This document shows positions 12,165-22,995 of a stretch of DNA of 64,000 nucleotides, one piece after another. The translations under genes were made by a program, and so were the position numbers. Under the pieces are notes generated by a model, which saw nothing but the letters and a program-made list of their open reading frames with translations, was not told where the DNA came from and ran no database searches. The DNA lies in assembly GCA_032622095.1 (NCBI GenBank), contig CP136062.1, forward strand, positions 138,090,351 to 138,154,350. Direction: 5' to 3'. The stretch's first letter is position 1; each line of letters begins with the position of its first letter. The stretch is from Siphonodentalium dalli (lineage: Eukaryota > Mollusca > Scaphopoda > Gadilida > Siphonodentaliidae).

Positions 12165-12540
12165 TTTAGCTCACCTGAGACGAAGTCTCCGGTGGAGCTA
12201 TAGTCATCACTCCTCGTCCGTCCATCCGTCCGTCAACAATTCTTTAAACATCTTCTTCTCCAAATCCATAAGACCGATTGGGTTCATATTTGCTGTGGAT
12301 GTTCCCTAGGTGACATTCAGATTTGTTCAAATGAGGTCACTGGGTCAAATAGTTGCGAAGACAGGGCCATAACTCTTTCCCTCCATAGTATTTCTTAAAA
12401 CTACTTCTTCTCTTGTACCATCGGGTCAAATGGGTTCATATTTGGTACGAAGGGTCCTTGGGTGACGGGTTTAAATGAGGTCACTGGGTCAAATGTGGGC
12501 AGAACCAGGGACATAACTAAAACAAAACAAAAACAAAAAA
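12165..12540 (+). repeat. AGCTCACC hairpin + GTCCGTCC module, copy 1
   Basis: Opens with a compound hairpin: AGCTCACC pairs with GGTGGAGCT, with GAGACGAAGTCTC inside. It continues with CGTCCGTCCATCCGTCCG (12217-12234) and about two ~170 bp units marked by TTCATATTTG, CAGATTTGTTCAAATG and GAGGTCACTGGGTCAAAT. It closes in an A-rich run. Further copies are at 19885-20280, 20692-21325 and, decayed, 13590-13925. Such modules are common in bivalve genomes; no protein is encoded. Confidence 0.75.
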
Positions 12541-12780
12541 ATTCAGATTTAACTCCTTGCTCAATTTAACACACAATTTTTTTTTTATTTAAATCATGTT
12601 ATTAAAATTGAAAAACTCTTCACCATTTTAACATCCTCAGAGTTATGAAACTTTAATCTTTAATGAAATCACAGAAACTTTCCATCACCCCCCACACATG
12701 ACCCAGGCCCCCACCGTGCCCACAACCAAAGCCCCTTCACCCAATATCATAACACAACTTACCTCTCACCAGAAGCAGTT
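12541..12780. other. Spacer, nothing recognised
   Basis: A-rich then C-rich sequence (12687-12760) without gene or repeat structure that I can see. Confidence 0.45.
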
Positions 12781-12880
12781 ATTATGCCCCCGACTTGAAG
12801 TCGGCGGGTATATAGTCGACGTCTCCGTACGTACGTATGTCCGTCCGTCTGTACAAACATTTTGCATTATTGTTCAGCAA
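12781..12880 (+). repeat. Isolated 5' end of a GTCCGTCC module
   Basis: A hairpin (CCCCCGACTTGAAGTCGGCGGG; stem CCGACTT/AAGTCGG, 12788-12809) is followed by TATAGTCGACGTCTCCGTACG and GTCCGTCCGTCTGT. The layout matches the starts of the modules at 815, 12165 and 14973, but the tandem core is missing here. Confidence 0.6.
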
Positions 12881-13079
12881 CCGCTGGGCAGACAGCGTAC
12901 CTCTTGTTACTAGTATACCTGCCAGTATTATAACTGCCAGAAGACTCAGTCTGGTAGCATCAGAGAGACAAAGTCAGGTCATTAATTGAGATCAGAATGA
13001 CAGATTTTAAGAGATTAGAATGTTGTTGGACAGGTTTGTGTAAACAACACTAGCAATGGTGCTTGTTATAATCAAATTA

Positions 13080-13215
13080 AAATTTAGTGTGTCTGACATT
13101 TGCAGAATGAGGTCCCCAGAGGGTGAATTTAATGTTGCTACCCTGTACAGCAGGCTAGCATCACCAAATACACCATCCAGGGACCTCATTCTGCTTAGGC
13201 CTCATCTTCTGGGAA
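13080..13215. repeat. Short palindromic repeat, family E, copy 1
   Basis: GCAGAATGAGGTCCCCAGAG at the left and AGGGACCTCATTCTGC at the right form a hairpin around GGTGAATTT...GCTAGCATCACC. Copies at 13395-13525, 13926-14045 and 39777-39905 share the flank TGTCTGACATTTGC or its inverse. Confidence 0.75.
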
Positions 13216-13394
13216 GTATCTTGAGTATCAAATTGATATTTTGTTTTAGTTACTTTTTGACTTTTTCCCTTCTGTTTAGTTTCTATGTCCCCTAATTTGC
13301 AGAAGATTAAATGCATAATTGAGGTGCTCAATGGGTGTGCATCAGCAACTTCAACTGTAGAACTTCAATCTGTTTCTAGGTTTCCCATGGCAGT

Positions 13395-13525
13395 TGAGGC
13401 CTAATCAGACTGAGGGTGAATTTGGTGATGCTAGCCTGCCTTGCGGAATAGTGTCATTAAATTCACCTTTTGGGGACCTCATTCTGCAAATGTCAGACAA
13501 ACTAAATTCAGTCTTGGCTGTTTCA
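13395..13525. repeat. Short palindromic repeat, family E, copy 2
   Basis: GAGGGTGAATTTGGTGATGC pairs with GTGTCATTAAATTCACC, ending in GGGGACCTCATTCTGC and AATGTCAGACAAACTAAATT. Same unit as at 13080 and 13926. It is followed at 13528 by TATTATTTTCTTAACCACCA, the intact counterpart of the MITE insertion site at 14068. Confidence 0.7.
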
Positions 13526-13589
13526 TATTATTTTCTTAACCACCACTTATCCAGGTGAAGAAAAATTTGTGGGTATATTGGATTGTATT

Positions 13590-13925
13590 TGTCTTCTGTC
13601 TGTCAGGTGGTCCTTCTATCCCTGTCTGTTGGGATGTCTATCCATGCATCCATCAACAATTGTTTTCTTCTCCATATTAATGACCGAATGTGTTTATATA
13701 TTTTGGTGTGCATTTTCCCTTGGTGACTCACAATCAGATTTGTTCAAATAAGTTCATCAGATCAAATAGGTGCAAAGCCAGGGCCATAACTCTTTCCCTC
13801 AATAGTAATTCTTAAAACAATTTCTTCTCAAGAACCATTGGGCCTATAGCCCTATATAGCTTATATTTGGTGTGGAGGGACCTTGGGTGATCGGGGTTCA
13901 GATTTGTTCAAATGGGGTCATTTTT
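13590..13925 (+). repeat. Decayed AGCTCACC-family module
   Basis: Retains the ~170 bp unit blocks CAGATTTGTTCAAATAAG, AGGGCCATAACTCTTTCCCT and TTCTTCTCAAGAACCATTGGG. The hairpin and GTCCGTCC parts are reduced to TCTGTCTGTCAGG and ATCCATGCATCCATCAACAA. Confidence 0.65.
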
Positions 13926-14045
13926 AGTAAAAGAGGCCCCCAGAGGGTGAATTCTGTGATGCCAGCCCACCTTGCGGAATAGTGTCATTAAATTCACCTT
14001 TTGGGGACCTGAATCTGCAAAGGTCAGACACACTAAATACAAGCT
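13926..14045. repeat. Short palindromic repeat, family E, copy 3
   Basis: CCCCCAGAGGGTGAATTCTG and ATTCACCTTTTGGGGACC pair as in the copies at 13080 and 13395. The copy ends in AGGTCAGACACACTAAATAC, and the shared flank continues into the MITE insertion site at 14068. Confidence 0.7.
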
Positions 14046-14067
14046 GAGCTGTTCCAATATTATTTTC

Positions 14068-14646
14068 TTAAAGGGATACTGTACGCCATTTTCATTAAAT
14101 TTCCGGTGACAACAACGATCTAATATCGATAATATATAGAAACATAAGTAATTTGAGTCGAAGATGTATTCTGTAAACGCTCAGGTTAATAGGCTATCTT
14201 AAAAGTTAATAATTTGATATAAATTGAGTTTATGACTGGAGCCATAAAATGGCGTCAATAAAATTACGAATTTGCGTAATCAAATAAAGTAAATGAGGGA
14301 TACTGGCTTGTTAAACCGATCGCACACACGATCGCTTAAAATATTATGATGATACGGGGAGAACACTCAAGCCACTCACTGACTAGCGACGATACAATAA
14401 CTTAAATGATTATATGGGACTAGTATGTCTATAATATAACTTTTATTTGATTCATTTGGTTGAAAACTGTACAAAAATTACTCGACAACGACAATTTGTA
14501 TTTTTGCATTCCGGTAGTAAATTTGTCATCCGTAACACTACTTCGTACTCAACAGACTTTCAAATAATGAAAAAAGTGTTACCTTATTCTCAGACTCGGA
14601 GACTATAGAAACCAACAACAACATTTGGCGTACAGTAAACCTTTAA
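14068..14646. mobile_element. TTAA-inserted MITE, family D, with visible empty sites
   Basis: Inverted termini are TTAAAGGGATACTGTACGCC on the left and the reverse complement of TTAAAGGTTTACTGTACGCC on the right. The host sequence before and after (TATTTTC and CCACCACTTATTCAGG) is found uninterrupted as TTTTCTTAACCACCACTT at 13533 and 16933. Those two sister sites prove insertion at TTAA with TTAA duplicated on both sides. No coding frame. TTAA targeting points to a piggyBac-type transposase acting in trans (inference). Confidence 0.88.
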
Positions 14647-14925
14647 CCACCACTTATTCAGGTGAAATCATACCCTGATTTTTCAAAGAAAAATGGGGGT
14701 GGATTATATTGAATATTGGGGGGTATATTGATATTACTAGATGAATGGATCTGGTACTGGTATAATAATATTGATTTCTAGGCAGCCTGGGTAGGGGCAA
14801 TGTTTGAGGTAATGGGGAGGGAGTACAGAGGAGATGGAGTTTTGACCCCCTACTTTAATCAAAATTTAAACAGTTGAAAAGTTCATGCCTGATACATTAG
14901 TTGAAGATTAGATGTTCACACCAAA
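14647..14925 (+). repeat. Direct repeat flanking the 160-bp array, left copy
   Basis: CCACCACTTATTCAGGTGAA through AGATTAGATGTTCACACC recurs at 16938-17285. It shares GCCTGATTTTTCAAAGAAAAA-like, ATATTGATATTACTAGATG, TGGTATAATAATATTGATTT and TGGAGTTTTGACCCCC blocks. The right copy has about 70 extra bases, including a C tract. The 14973-16912 element lies between the two. Confidence 0.75.
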
Positions 14926-14972
14926 AAATTTCATGCCTGATACAACATTAGTTGTAGATTTTCCAATATTAT

Positions 14973-16912
14973 TAGCTCAACTTTACTTTGTAAAGTTTGA
15001 GCTATTGCCATGGCTTTGTCGTCCGTCGTCCGTGTGCGCGTGTGTGCGTAAGGCGTCAACAATGCAGGCTACAGGTCGAACCTTTGGTCGGATCATTATG
15101 AAATTTATCATAGCTGTTGACATCAACATTTGTACCGGAATGATTCATTTTGGGGTCATTCGGAAAAAAAACATGGCCACCAGCGGCCATCTTAGATTTC
15201 AAAATTCAATCCATTAGCACGGGCTACAGGCCGTACTGTTAGTCATGATCGTCATGAAATTTGTCATGTATGTTAATATTGACATGTAGATGGGAACGAG
15301 TAATTTTGGGGTCATTCGGCCAAAAAACATGGCCGCCAGCAGCCATCTTGGATTTTACTCTTTACATGACTAAATCCTTTAGCACGGGCTACAGGTCATA
15401 CCTTTGGTCAGATCATCATAAAATTTGTCATGGATGTTAACAATGACATGTAGATGGGAACGAGTCATTTTTGGGTTATTGGGGCAAAAAACATGGCTGC
15501 CAGCAGCCATCTTGGATTTTACTCTTTGTATGACTAAATCCTTTAGCACGGGCTACAGGTCGTACTTTTAGTCTGATCATCATGAAATTTGTCATGGCTG
15601 TTGAAATTGGAATGTAGATGGGAACGAGTCATTTTGGGGTCATTCGGACAAAAAACATGGCCACCAGTGGCCATCTTTGTTTTCAAAATTCAATCCATTA
15701 GCACGGGCCACAGGTCGCATTGTTCGTCTGATCATCATGAAATTTGTCATGGATTTTAATATTGACATGTAGATGGGAACGAGTAATTTTGGGTTATTCG
15801 GGCAAAAAACATGGCAGCCATCTTGGATTTTACTCTTTGCATGACTAAATCTTTTAGCACGGGCTACAGATCGTACCTTTGGTCAGATCATCATAAAATT
15901 TGTCATGGATGTTAACAATGACATGTAGATTGGAACGAGTCATTTTGGGGTCATTCGGCCAAAAAACATGGCCGCCAGCATGCCGTCTTGGATTTTACTC
16001 TTTGTATGACTAAATCATTTAGCACAGGCTACAGGTCGTACCTTTAGTCTGATCATCATAAAATTTGTCATGGCTTTTGAAATTGGAATGTAGATGGGAA
16101 CGAGTCATTTTGGGGTCATTCGGACAAAAAACATTGCCACCAGTGGCCATCTTTGATTTCAAAATTCAATCCATTAGCACTGGCCACAGGTCGTACTGTT
16201 TATCTGATCATCATGAAATTTGTCATGGATGTTAATATTGACATGTAGATGGGAACGAGTCATTTTGGGGTCATTCGGCCCAAAAACATGGCTGCCAGCA
16301 GCCATCTTGAATTTTACTCTTTGTATGACTAAATCCTTTAGCACGGGCTAAAGGTCGTACCTTTAGTCTGATCATCATAAAATTTGTCAAGGATGTTAAC
16401 AATGGCATGTAGATGGGAACGAGTCATTTTGGGTCATTCAGCCAAAAAACATGGCCGCATGCAGCCACCTTGGATTTTACTCTTTGTATGACTAAATCCT
16501 TTAGCATGGGCTACAGGTCGTACCTTTAGTCTGATCATCATAAAATTTGTCATTGGATGTTAATATTGACATGTAGATGGGAACGAGTCATTTTGGGGGT
16601 CATTCGGCCAAATAACATGGCCACCAGCAGCCATCTTGGATTTTACTCTTTGTATGATTAAATCCTTTAGCACGGGCTACAGGTCGTACCTTTGGTCTGA
16701 TCATCATGAAATTTGTCATCGATGTTAACAATAACATGTAGATGGGAACGAGTCAATTTGGGGTCATTCAGCCAAAAAACATGGCCGCCAGCAGCCATCT
16801 TGGATTTTACTCTCTGTGTGACTAAATTCTTTACTGCTCATTTTTACACTCCTTTTTAATCTCTCTATTCATTGCTCATCACAAAAAAATTACCTTCTTT
16901 ACAAAGTTGAGC
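14973..16912 (+). mobile_element. Pearl-like element with eleven 155-165 bp monomers
   Basis: Opens with a 30-bp hairpin, AGCTCAACTTTA paired with GTAAAGTTTGAGCT, then GTCGTCCGTCGTCCGTG. About eleven monomers follow. The marker GATGGGAACGAG spaces at 164, 164, 155, 157, 164, 155, 164, 164 and 165 bp. Monomers alternate between a long type (GCAGCCATCTTGGATTTTAC) and a short type (GGCCATCTTTGATTTC). The right end reads CTTTACAAAGTTGAGCT, the inverse of the left hairpin arm, giving terminal inverted repeats. Known bivalve pearl elements have a similar plan with ~160 bp core repeats; membership is inferred. Confidence 0.82.
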
Positions 16913-16937
16913 TACAGTGTCATTGACACTTTCATTT

Positions 16938-17290
16938 TCTTAACCACCACTTTTCCAGGTGAAATCATGCCCTGATTTTTCAAAGAAAAATTGGGTGTAT
17001 ATTGGATATTGGGGGTATATTGATATTACTAGATGAATGGATCTCATAGTTGGGGTTTCACATTTGTTCTAATAGGGGCAGAGATAACTCTCCTCTATGT
17101 TGTTTGGTACTGGTATAATAATATTGATTTATAGGCAGCCTGGCGAGGCAATGGGGAGGGAGTCTAGATGGGGTGGAGTTTTGACCCCCCCCCCCCCTAC
17201 ATGTACTTTGATCAAAGTTTAACCAGTTGAAAATTTCATACCTGATACAACATTAGTTGTAGATTAGATGTTCACACCAAAATAGGTTAG
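16938..17290 (+). repeat. Direct repeat flanking the 160-bp array, right copy
   Basis: Counterpart of 14647-14925, including an uninterrupted TTCTTAACCACCACTT at 16936, which is the empty site of the family D MITE. It carries a run of about 14 C near 17187-17200. Confidence 0.75.
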
Positions 17291-17765
17291 AATTGTTATC
17301 ATAGTTTGGTTTGATTTTCCAACATGTATGTTTTTAAATCAACAGTCCATATGTTCCTACTTCAGGTTAAACTGTTGGACAGAATTGGCCACAAATTTTA
17401 ACTTAATGGGGTGTCAGGTTGGTAATTTTCAAAAGTTTAAGAGCTCGAAGGACTGGTACCAGTTGTAAAATTCAACCTAAGAGGGGTGTGAAAAGGATTT
17501 TTGTGAACTTAGTACTGTGGTACCGGGATGGTTGTCTTCTTTAAACTGTAAGAGGTTGGAGATTTGTCAGTGGTGTGCAATTAGAAAGTTCAAGGTGAAG
17601 AGCCCTGCTCATCTGAGAACCTCCAGTTATATCCATGTTTAGAACTACTTGTCTTAAGTGATTTTGTCAAGTATTGACTGTTGAACCGGTAGTCATCAGA
17701 GTCCCAGTCTTCTCAGTCTTTACAGTCTGGTGAGCGACCCACAGTCATTGACTGTTTTGTATTAT
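17291..17765. repeat. Old dispersed repeat, copy 1
   Basis: Matches 21480-21836 in order but with heavy divergence: GTAAAATTCAACCTAAGA, CATGTTTAGA, TTAAAGTGATT-like, CTCAGTCTTTACAGTCTGGTG and CAGTCATTGACTGTTTTGT. No coding frame. In the second copy a SINE follows directly. Confidence 0.55.
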
Positions 17766-17959
17766 TGCACGGCGTTAATTTTGCCCACACAATTCCGCAC
17801 CAAACATATACGGTAATCCACAGGGGCGTGTCGTTTAAAACAAGTAAAATTATATAATAAAAAATATTTAAATATAAAACTTTACAAAAGGCGTCGCTAT
17901 AGATATCATATGTTACAAGGGTGTTCACATATTCGGATACCTCTTCACTTCTAACAGCC

Positions 17960-18580
17960 TTTATTCAAAAAAATGCCTGAACCGACAGGGGGGGGGGGGG
18001 GGTCGGAAAAAAATTCAGGCACGTATGGCATTTTTTCCCTTTCGATCATTTTTTGTACCCATCCACCCCCACCGCCAAATATTTTTCCGTTTTCAGCAGT
18101 TTTTCCCGACCATTTTTTTACACCCACCCCCCCCCCCTTTTAACACTAAAACAGATTTGCGGGGGGGGGATTCACTGTAAACAGTTGTATATGAATTTCT
18201 GTGCATACTATTTATCATGGATGTTAACATGGACATGCAAATAGGAAAGAGTCATTTTGAGGTCATTCGGCCAAAAAAACATGGCTGCCAGCGGCCATCT
18301 TGGATTTCAAAATTTGCAACAAAATACAACATGATAACAGTTTACCAGTTAGAATTACATTATTTCTCTCATTCAAAGTGATTTTGAAGCCCAACTCATT
18401 GCCAAAACACTAAAAAAAACAAGCAGGAAATTGTTTTTTAGTTGCGGAAAAAATTGCTTGTTGGTGGCTTTGACCACCCACCCACCCCGGCATACGTGCC
18501 GGAAAATTTTTGTTCACCCCCCCCCCCCCCCCCCCCCCCCCCACTGGAACCGATTCTTAAAATTCCAATGCCAACTGATC
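17960..18580. repeat. Inverted repeat bounded by long G and C tracts
   Basis: A run of about 19 G (17983-18001) followed by TTCAGGCACGTATGGC is mirrored by CATACGTGCCGGAAAATTTT and a run of about 27 C (18516-18542). Between them are two more C/G runs (18128, 18163) and a fragment of the 160-bp monomer (18215-18320: GATGTTAACATGGACATG, AACATGGCTGCCAGCGGCCA). The tracts are long enough to be assembly-uncertain. Confidence 0.6.
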
Positions 18581-18589
18581 GAGTTAAAG

Positions 18590-18850
18590 CTATATTTTCC
18601 AATTATAGTAAACAATTCTAGGATAAACTGTTCCAAAACTTCGAAAACAGATGCATAACAAAAAATTCATGGAGAGCACCGTCACCTGGGTCTTCTTTAT
18701 CACAGGATAAAATATACCATCCATTTCAAACTCGATAAAACCCCACCTTTTGTACAAAACTTCTTCATGTATCGACAGATCTAATGTTAGTCTGCCCAAA
18801 TTAATCGCATATTTGAATCCGCGTCGCCACTCTTTTCCTATATTTAACAA
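18590..18850 (-). other. 86-codon open frame, uncertain
   Basis: An uninterrupted minus-strand frame with a start and a mixed, protein-like composition (residues such as GKEWRRGFKYAINLGR near the N-terminus, then IHEEVLYKRWGF). Its 5' part recurs in inverted orientation at 18985-19065, where a ~36 bp deletion and a stop break it (GKERRLRFKYAIY). I do not recognise a family. It could be an exon, a relic of a mobile-element protein, or chance. The inverted partner makes chance inside a repeat the more likely explanation. Confidence 0.2.
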
Positions 18851-19065
18851 TAATTATGAAGTGACTTCAGAGCACACAAATTACATGTGATGCCTGTTTA
18901 ACCAATCAACGATCAGAGTAAATTCATTGCGTGTTCACCAATAGGTCATTTTCAATGCAAAAACGTATTTTAATTTATTGCTGAAACATTGGAAAAGAGC
19001 GGCGACTTCGATTCAAATATGCGATTTATACATGAAGAAGTTCTATACAAAAAGTGTGTTTTTTA
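18750..19065. repeat. Inverted repeat with unequal arms
   Basis: TTTTGTACAAAACTTCTTCA and ATATTTGAATCCGCGTCGCC (18750-18845) reappear inverted as GCGGCGACTTCGATTCAAAT and ACATGAAGAAGTTCTATACA (18997-19055). The right arm lacks about 36 bp present on the left. Confidence 0.75.
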
Positions 19066-19360
19066 CACTCCCTTTTGAAAAAAGATTGTATTATGTAATC
19101 GGTCTGTCTGTCCGTTAAATTTTTGGTTTCTGACCAATAACTCCAGTTTGGATTATTTGTTTGGATGTCAACCAAAGTTGGTATGTGTACATGTATTTCC
19201 CAGCTAATGATACAGGCCAAGTTCGAACCGATCGTCACCAACTTCATATGGAGTCTTCTGGGTGACCATTAGATGGGAGCCATAAAAAAATTCTGAATTT
19301 TGTTGAAAAACATGGCTGCCAGCAGCCATCTTGGTTTTCAAATTTGAATCCATCAGCACC
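19055..19360 (+). repeat. Truncated copy of the 815-1552 module plus a 160-bp-type fragment
   Basis: TTTTGAAAAAAGATTGTATT, GTAATCGGTCTGTCTGTCC and TAACTCCAGTTTGGATTATT reproduce the start and first unit of the module at 815. It then runs into AACATGGCTGCCAGCAGCCA, a block of the 160-bp monomer. It seems to be a mosaic of two families. Confidence 0.65.
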
Positions 19361-19624
19361 CCCTGGAGCCCTCATTTGGATATATAGTGGATACCTCCGT
19401 CCGACCGTAACAAACATTTCACAACATGGCTCAAGTGTTTTACCAGGTCAGATAGTCGATTATATACATGTATTGACGGCATTTTTGTCCGCTGTTAACC
19501 GGTAGCTGAAAACTTGGCCATTGGGGGTGTTTAACAGTTTGGCCAGTTACATAGGAATCTTATGCCTGACGCAATATTAGTTGGGCAAAGTTCTGATAAT
19601 TTAATTTTCCAACCATGTACCTAC

Positions 19625-19755
19625 TGGGCTAGACGAGGCGCGGGTTTGAACACCGACATGCATGGCCGAAATTTGGGACCGGTTTTCAAGCTTTTTCTGA
19701 GTTGAGGACATCTCAATGTGCCACTCCGATCGATGGCCCTGTAATCGTATATATG
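19625..19755 (+). repeat. 5'-truncated SINE fragment
   Basis: GCGCGGGTTTGAACACCGA is a degenerate tRNA B-box. After it come ACCGGTTTTC, CTGAGTTGAGGACATCTCAA and CTCCGATCGATGG, the same order as in the fuller copy at 21842-22000. The A-box half is missing or unrecognisable. Confidence 0.6.
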
Positions 19756-19884
19756 GTCGCAGATACAATTTCGGAGTAAGTGCAGTGTGCATGTTGTTCC
19801 AATTATATAATGATAGATCCGTTCTATGTCAATATTCGAATCCATGTTCAGACGTAGCTTCCCAACTCTCGGTGAAAGGGCTTC

Positions 19885-20280
19885 CTTTTTAGCTCACTTG
19901 AGACGAAGTCTCCGGTGGAGCTATAGTCATCACTCCTCGTCCGTCCATCCGTCCGTCAACAATTCTTTGAACAACTTCTCCTCTGGAACCGTAGGACCGA
20001 ATTGGTTCATATTTGGTGTGGATGTTCCCTAGGTGACTCTCATTCAGATGTGATCAAATGAGGACACTGGGTCAAATAGTTGCGAAACCAGGGCCATAAC
20101 TCTATTCCTCCATAGTAATTCTTACAACGACTTGTCCAGACAGAACCATTGGGCCGATTTAGCTAATATTTGGTATGGAGGGTCCTTGGATGACTGGTGT
20201 TCAGATTTGTTCAAATGGGATCACTGGGTCAAATAGGGGCAGATCCAGGGACATAACTCTAAAATAAAAATAACATTTTT
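19885..20280 (+). repeat. AGCTCACT hairpin + GTCCGTCC module, copy 2
   Basis: Nearly identical at its start to 12165 (GAGACGAAGTCTCCGGTGGA, CGTCCGTCCATCCGTCCGTC). It has about two ~170 bp units, each with a TTCATATTTGGTGTGG-like block, and ends in a short A/T-rich run. Confidence 0.75.
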
Positions 20281-20691
20281 GCATTTTTACCTTTGATTTT
20301 GTTTTAGACATCACAGCTACCCCACCCCACCCTCCCCACCCCACCTCCTGTCCCTGCCACACCACGCTGTACCATACCATATTATATCTGCCTAGTTCAC
20401 CCCATTCAAATCCTTGTTTTGATCACAGCTGTAGGAGTATCACAAAGCTGGTTGTGCCGTCGTTAAAACCTAATTATCAAATGTCAACACCTCTCCTCAA
20501 GACATACTGGTAGCTGATGGTTTCATGAATGGAATTATTCCCAGAGAATGCACTGGCTTTCAAGGTCATGTGAATTTTGTTAAGCTAATGTAGTCAGGCA
20601 TTCAAATAAATCATGTATGTCATATTCTCATAGGGATGTCCCCACAGTGTTGGGGGTGATTGACAGATTTGTTCAATTAAATGTTATTTTG
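20281..20691. other. Spacer, nothing recognised
   Basis: Starts with a C-rich patch (20320-20400) and continues as ordinary non-coding sequence. I see no gene and no clear repeat. Confidence 0.45.
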
Positions 20692-21325
20692 AAGCTCACC
20701 TGAGACGAAGCTATAGTCATCACTTCTCATCTGTCACCTGTTCATCTGTCTGTCCGTCCATCCATCTGTCAACAATTCTTTGAACATCTTCTCTAGATCA
20801 TAAGACTGAATGGGTTCATATTTGGTGTGGATGTTCCCTAGGTGACTCAGATTCAGATTTGTTCAAATGAGGTCAATCTGTCAAATGGTTGTGAAGTCAG
20901 GGCCATAACTCTTGCCCTCCATAGTAATTCTTAAAAACGACTTCTCATGTACCATTAGGTTGAATGGGTTCATATTTGGTATGAAGGGTCCTTTGGTGAC
21001 TGTAGTTCAGATTTGTTCAAATGGGGTCACCTGGTCAAATAGGGGCCAAGCAAAGGACATTTTTCCTCTTAATATGCTTCCTTCACACGGACCATCAGGT
21101 TTATTTTACTGATATTTAGTATGAAGGGTTCTTTGCTGTCTGGGATTCAAATTTATTAGGATGGGGTCACCAGGGACATAACTGTATGTCTCTATAGTAA
21201 TACTTAAAATGTCTTCTCAAGAGAGGTTGGACTATTTAGCTTGGATATAGTATGGAGGATCCTTTGGTGACTGAGATTCAGATTTGTTAACATGAGGTCA
21301 ACCCGTTAAGAAATGACGGGGCTAT
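20692..21325 (+). repeat. GTCCGTCC module, copy 3, with about four units
   Basis: AGCTCACCTGAGACGAAGCT, then TCTGTCTGTCCGTCCATCC and about four diverged ~130-170 bp units marked by AGATTTGTTCAAATG, GGTCC(T)TTGGTGACT and TTCTCATGTACCAT blocks. The copy lacks part of the opening hairpin. Unit number differs between copies (two against four), as expected of a tandem core. Confidence 0.7.
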
Positions 21326-21479
21326 GGGGACTTAAGACTTTTGTGTCTAATAAAATCATTAAAATACAAAATTCATTAAAACATCTACATTGGAACTACC
21401 TGATTGATTAATCTGACATACATATAGTGATTTTGGGTCCATGGATAATTGGGCTTTAAACATGTCTAAATGGTTTTAT

Positions 21480-21836
21480 AAAAAGGCGCTTGTGAGATTG
21501 GAAATTTCCAACAATTGAGAAAGTTTGAGATGTCGGTTGTGAAATTCCAACCTAAGACTTGGGAGTCTGGAGCCTGGTAGGCAGGGGACACGTTGAGCTG
21601 GCGGAGGAGGGGGGGGGGGGGTGATCAGTAGTGTCCAGTTGGTAATTTAAAAGTAGATATTCACTGATCTACACCCATGAAGCCTCTCTAGCCACATATC
21701 CTGCATGTTTAGATCTAATTCTTTTAAAGTGATTATGAAAAGTTCTGACTGTTGTGGTCTCCAGAGTCAAAGTCTTATCAGTCTTTGCAGTCTGGTGGGG
21801 GACCCCACAGTCTTTGACTGTCTTGTGGAAGGATGT
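21480..21836. repeat. Old dispersed repeat, copy 2
   Basis: Diverged counterpart of 17400-17765, with AAATTCCAACCTAAGAC, TGCATGTTTAGATC, GTCTTTGCAGTCTGGTGGG and CAGTCTTTGACTGTCTTGTG. A G tract of about 13 lies at 21608-21621. The SINE at 21842 starts just after its end. Confidence 0.55.
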
Positions 21837-21841
21837 CCCCG

Positions 21842-22005
21842 TACGTGGCCGAGGTGGTTACATGTCGTGGATAAGATCATCGCAGTCTGGGGTTGGCGCG
21901 GGTTTGAAACCCGAAAATCTGAACCGGTTTTCTAGCATACTTATCTGAGTTGAGGGACATCTCAATGTGCCCTTCCGATCGGTAGGCCCCTACATGGTCA
22001 TCTCA
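21842..22005 (+). repeat. tRNA-derived SINE
   Basis: GTGGCCGAGGTGGTTA (21845-21860) fits a tRNA A-box, and GGTTTGAAACCC (21901-21912) fits a B-box about 45 bp later. The internal spacing is that of a pol III promoter. A tRNA-unrelated body follows (TTGAGGGACATCTCAATGTG). It cannot be a functional tRNA because the acceptor arm does not close. A related fragment lies at 19625. Confidence 0.72.
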
Positions 22006-22239
22006 ATAAGAAATGAGAATTGTTCACGCCCATGTACTGAACAATCACACTGAGTCCGTGCCTCCATAAATCTGACATATACGAGGAAAATTAGCGCTGA
22101 AAAACCGACTTGCTCTCTCAAAATTAAACAAACGATCGTCACGCGAAAACAACTGTAGGAAATGGGGCTCCATTTTATCCCCTTTAGTAGTAATACATAT
22201 ATTCACTCAGACTTTTGGGACCATAGAAAGAAATATTAT

Positions 22240-22995
22240 ATACGATTACTAGATGGGCTACCCGGCGTTGCTCTGGTAAAGAATGAGTAAATCATTAGTG
22301 CCCCTTCAAGTAATTTGAATTAATTATTAGTCACCCGAGGTAAACCCTACCTATTGCATGACACTCTCCGGATAAAGTTATCTCTATCTGTTAAGTTGAT
22401 AATAAACGCTCATTGTTGCTATTATTATTGTTAGTGTATCTGTAAGTCATCTGAGGCCAACGGCACCTATCCCATGACAATCTCCATGTCAAATTACCTC
22501 TGTGTGCAAATTCCCCCCACACATATACTGAGCTCAGTATAAAGCGCTTCATTGATCATCTGTGTTAATATAATTCTTAGTCTCCCTTTAAATAATCTGA
22601 AGTCAACTGCACATATCCCGTCATATGCCCCTGGTCAAGTGACTCTGTGTGCCAATTTCCCTAATATCGTCTAAGCTGATCAGGCGCGCTCTTTATTGCT
22701 CAAATATGATAATATAATTTTCTTTAGTTCCCTTTAGGGTCAACGCGCGGCACATCCAATGGTATTCTCGTGTCAATTTGCATTCCAATTTCCAGCTAGC
22801 AGGGTCCAACCATTTAATTAAAAAATGTTAGTAGTGCCCCTTTAAGTCGTGTGAGGTCAACAGCACATATATCATGTCTTTCCCCGGGTCAATTGACCCC
22901 ATCTACAAATGTTCAGTTCCGGTGGTCCAGCCGTTTGGTTGCCCATAGCCCGACAGACAAACAAACAAACAAACAAAATTCAATTGTATTAGTAT
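22240..22995 (+). repeat. CCCGGCGTTGC-headed repeat with AAC-type tail
   Basis: Opens ATTACTAGATGGGCTACCCG, continues as about four to five diverged ~150-170 bp units (GTGCCCCTTTAAGTC, GGTCAACNGCACATATC, TGTCAATTTGC) and ends in CAGACAAACAAACAAACAAA. The same head occurs at 27796. Repeats with this head-and-tail plan occur in many invertebrates; I do not assign a class. Confidence 0.6.

Noticed and set aside
21842-22005. Functional tRNA gene
   Set aside because: A- and B-box-like blocks are present but no acceptor stem or anticodon arm closes, and the downstream body is shared with 19625, as in a SINE.
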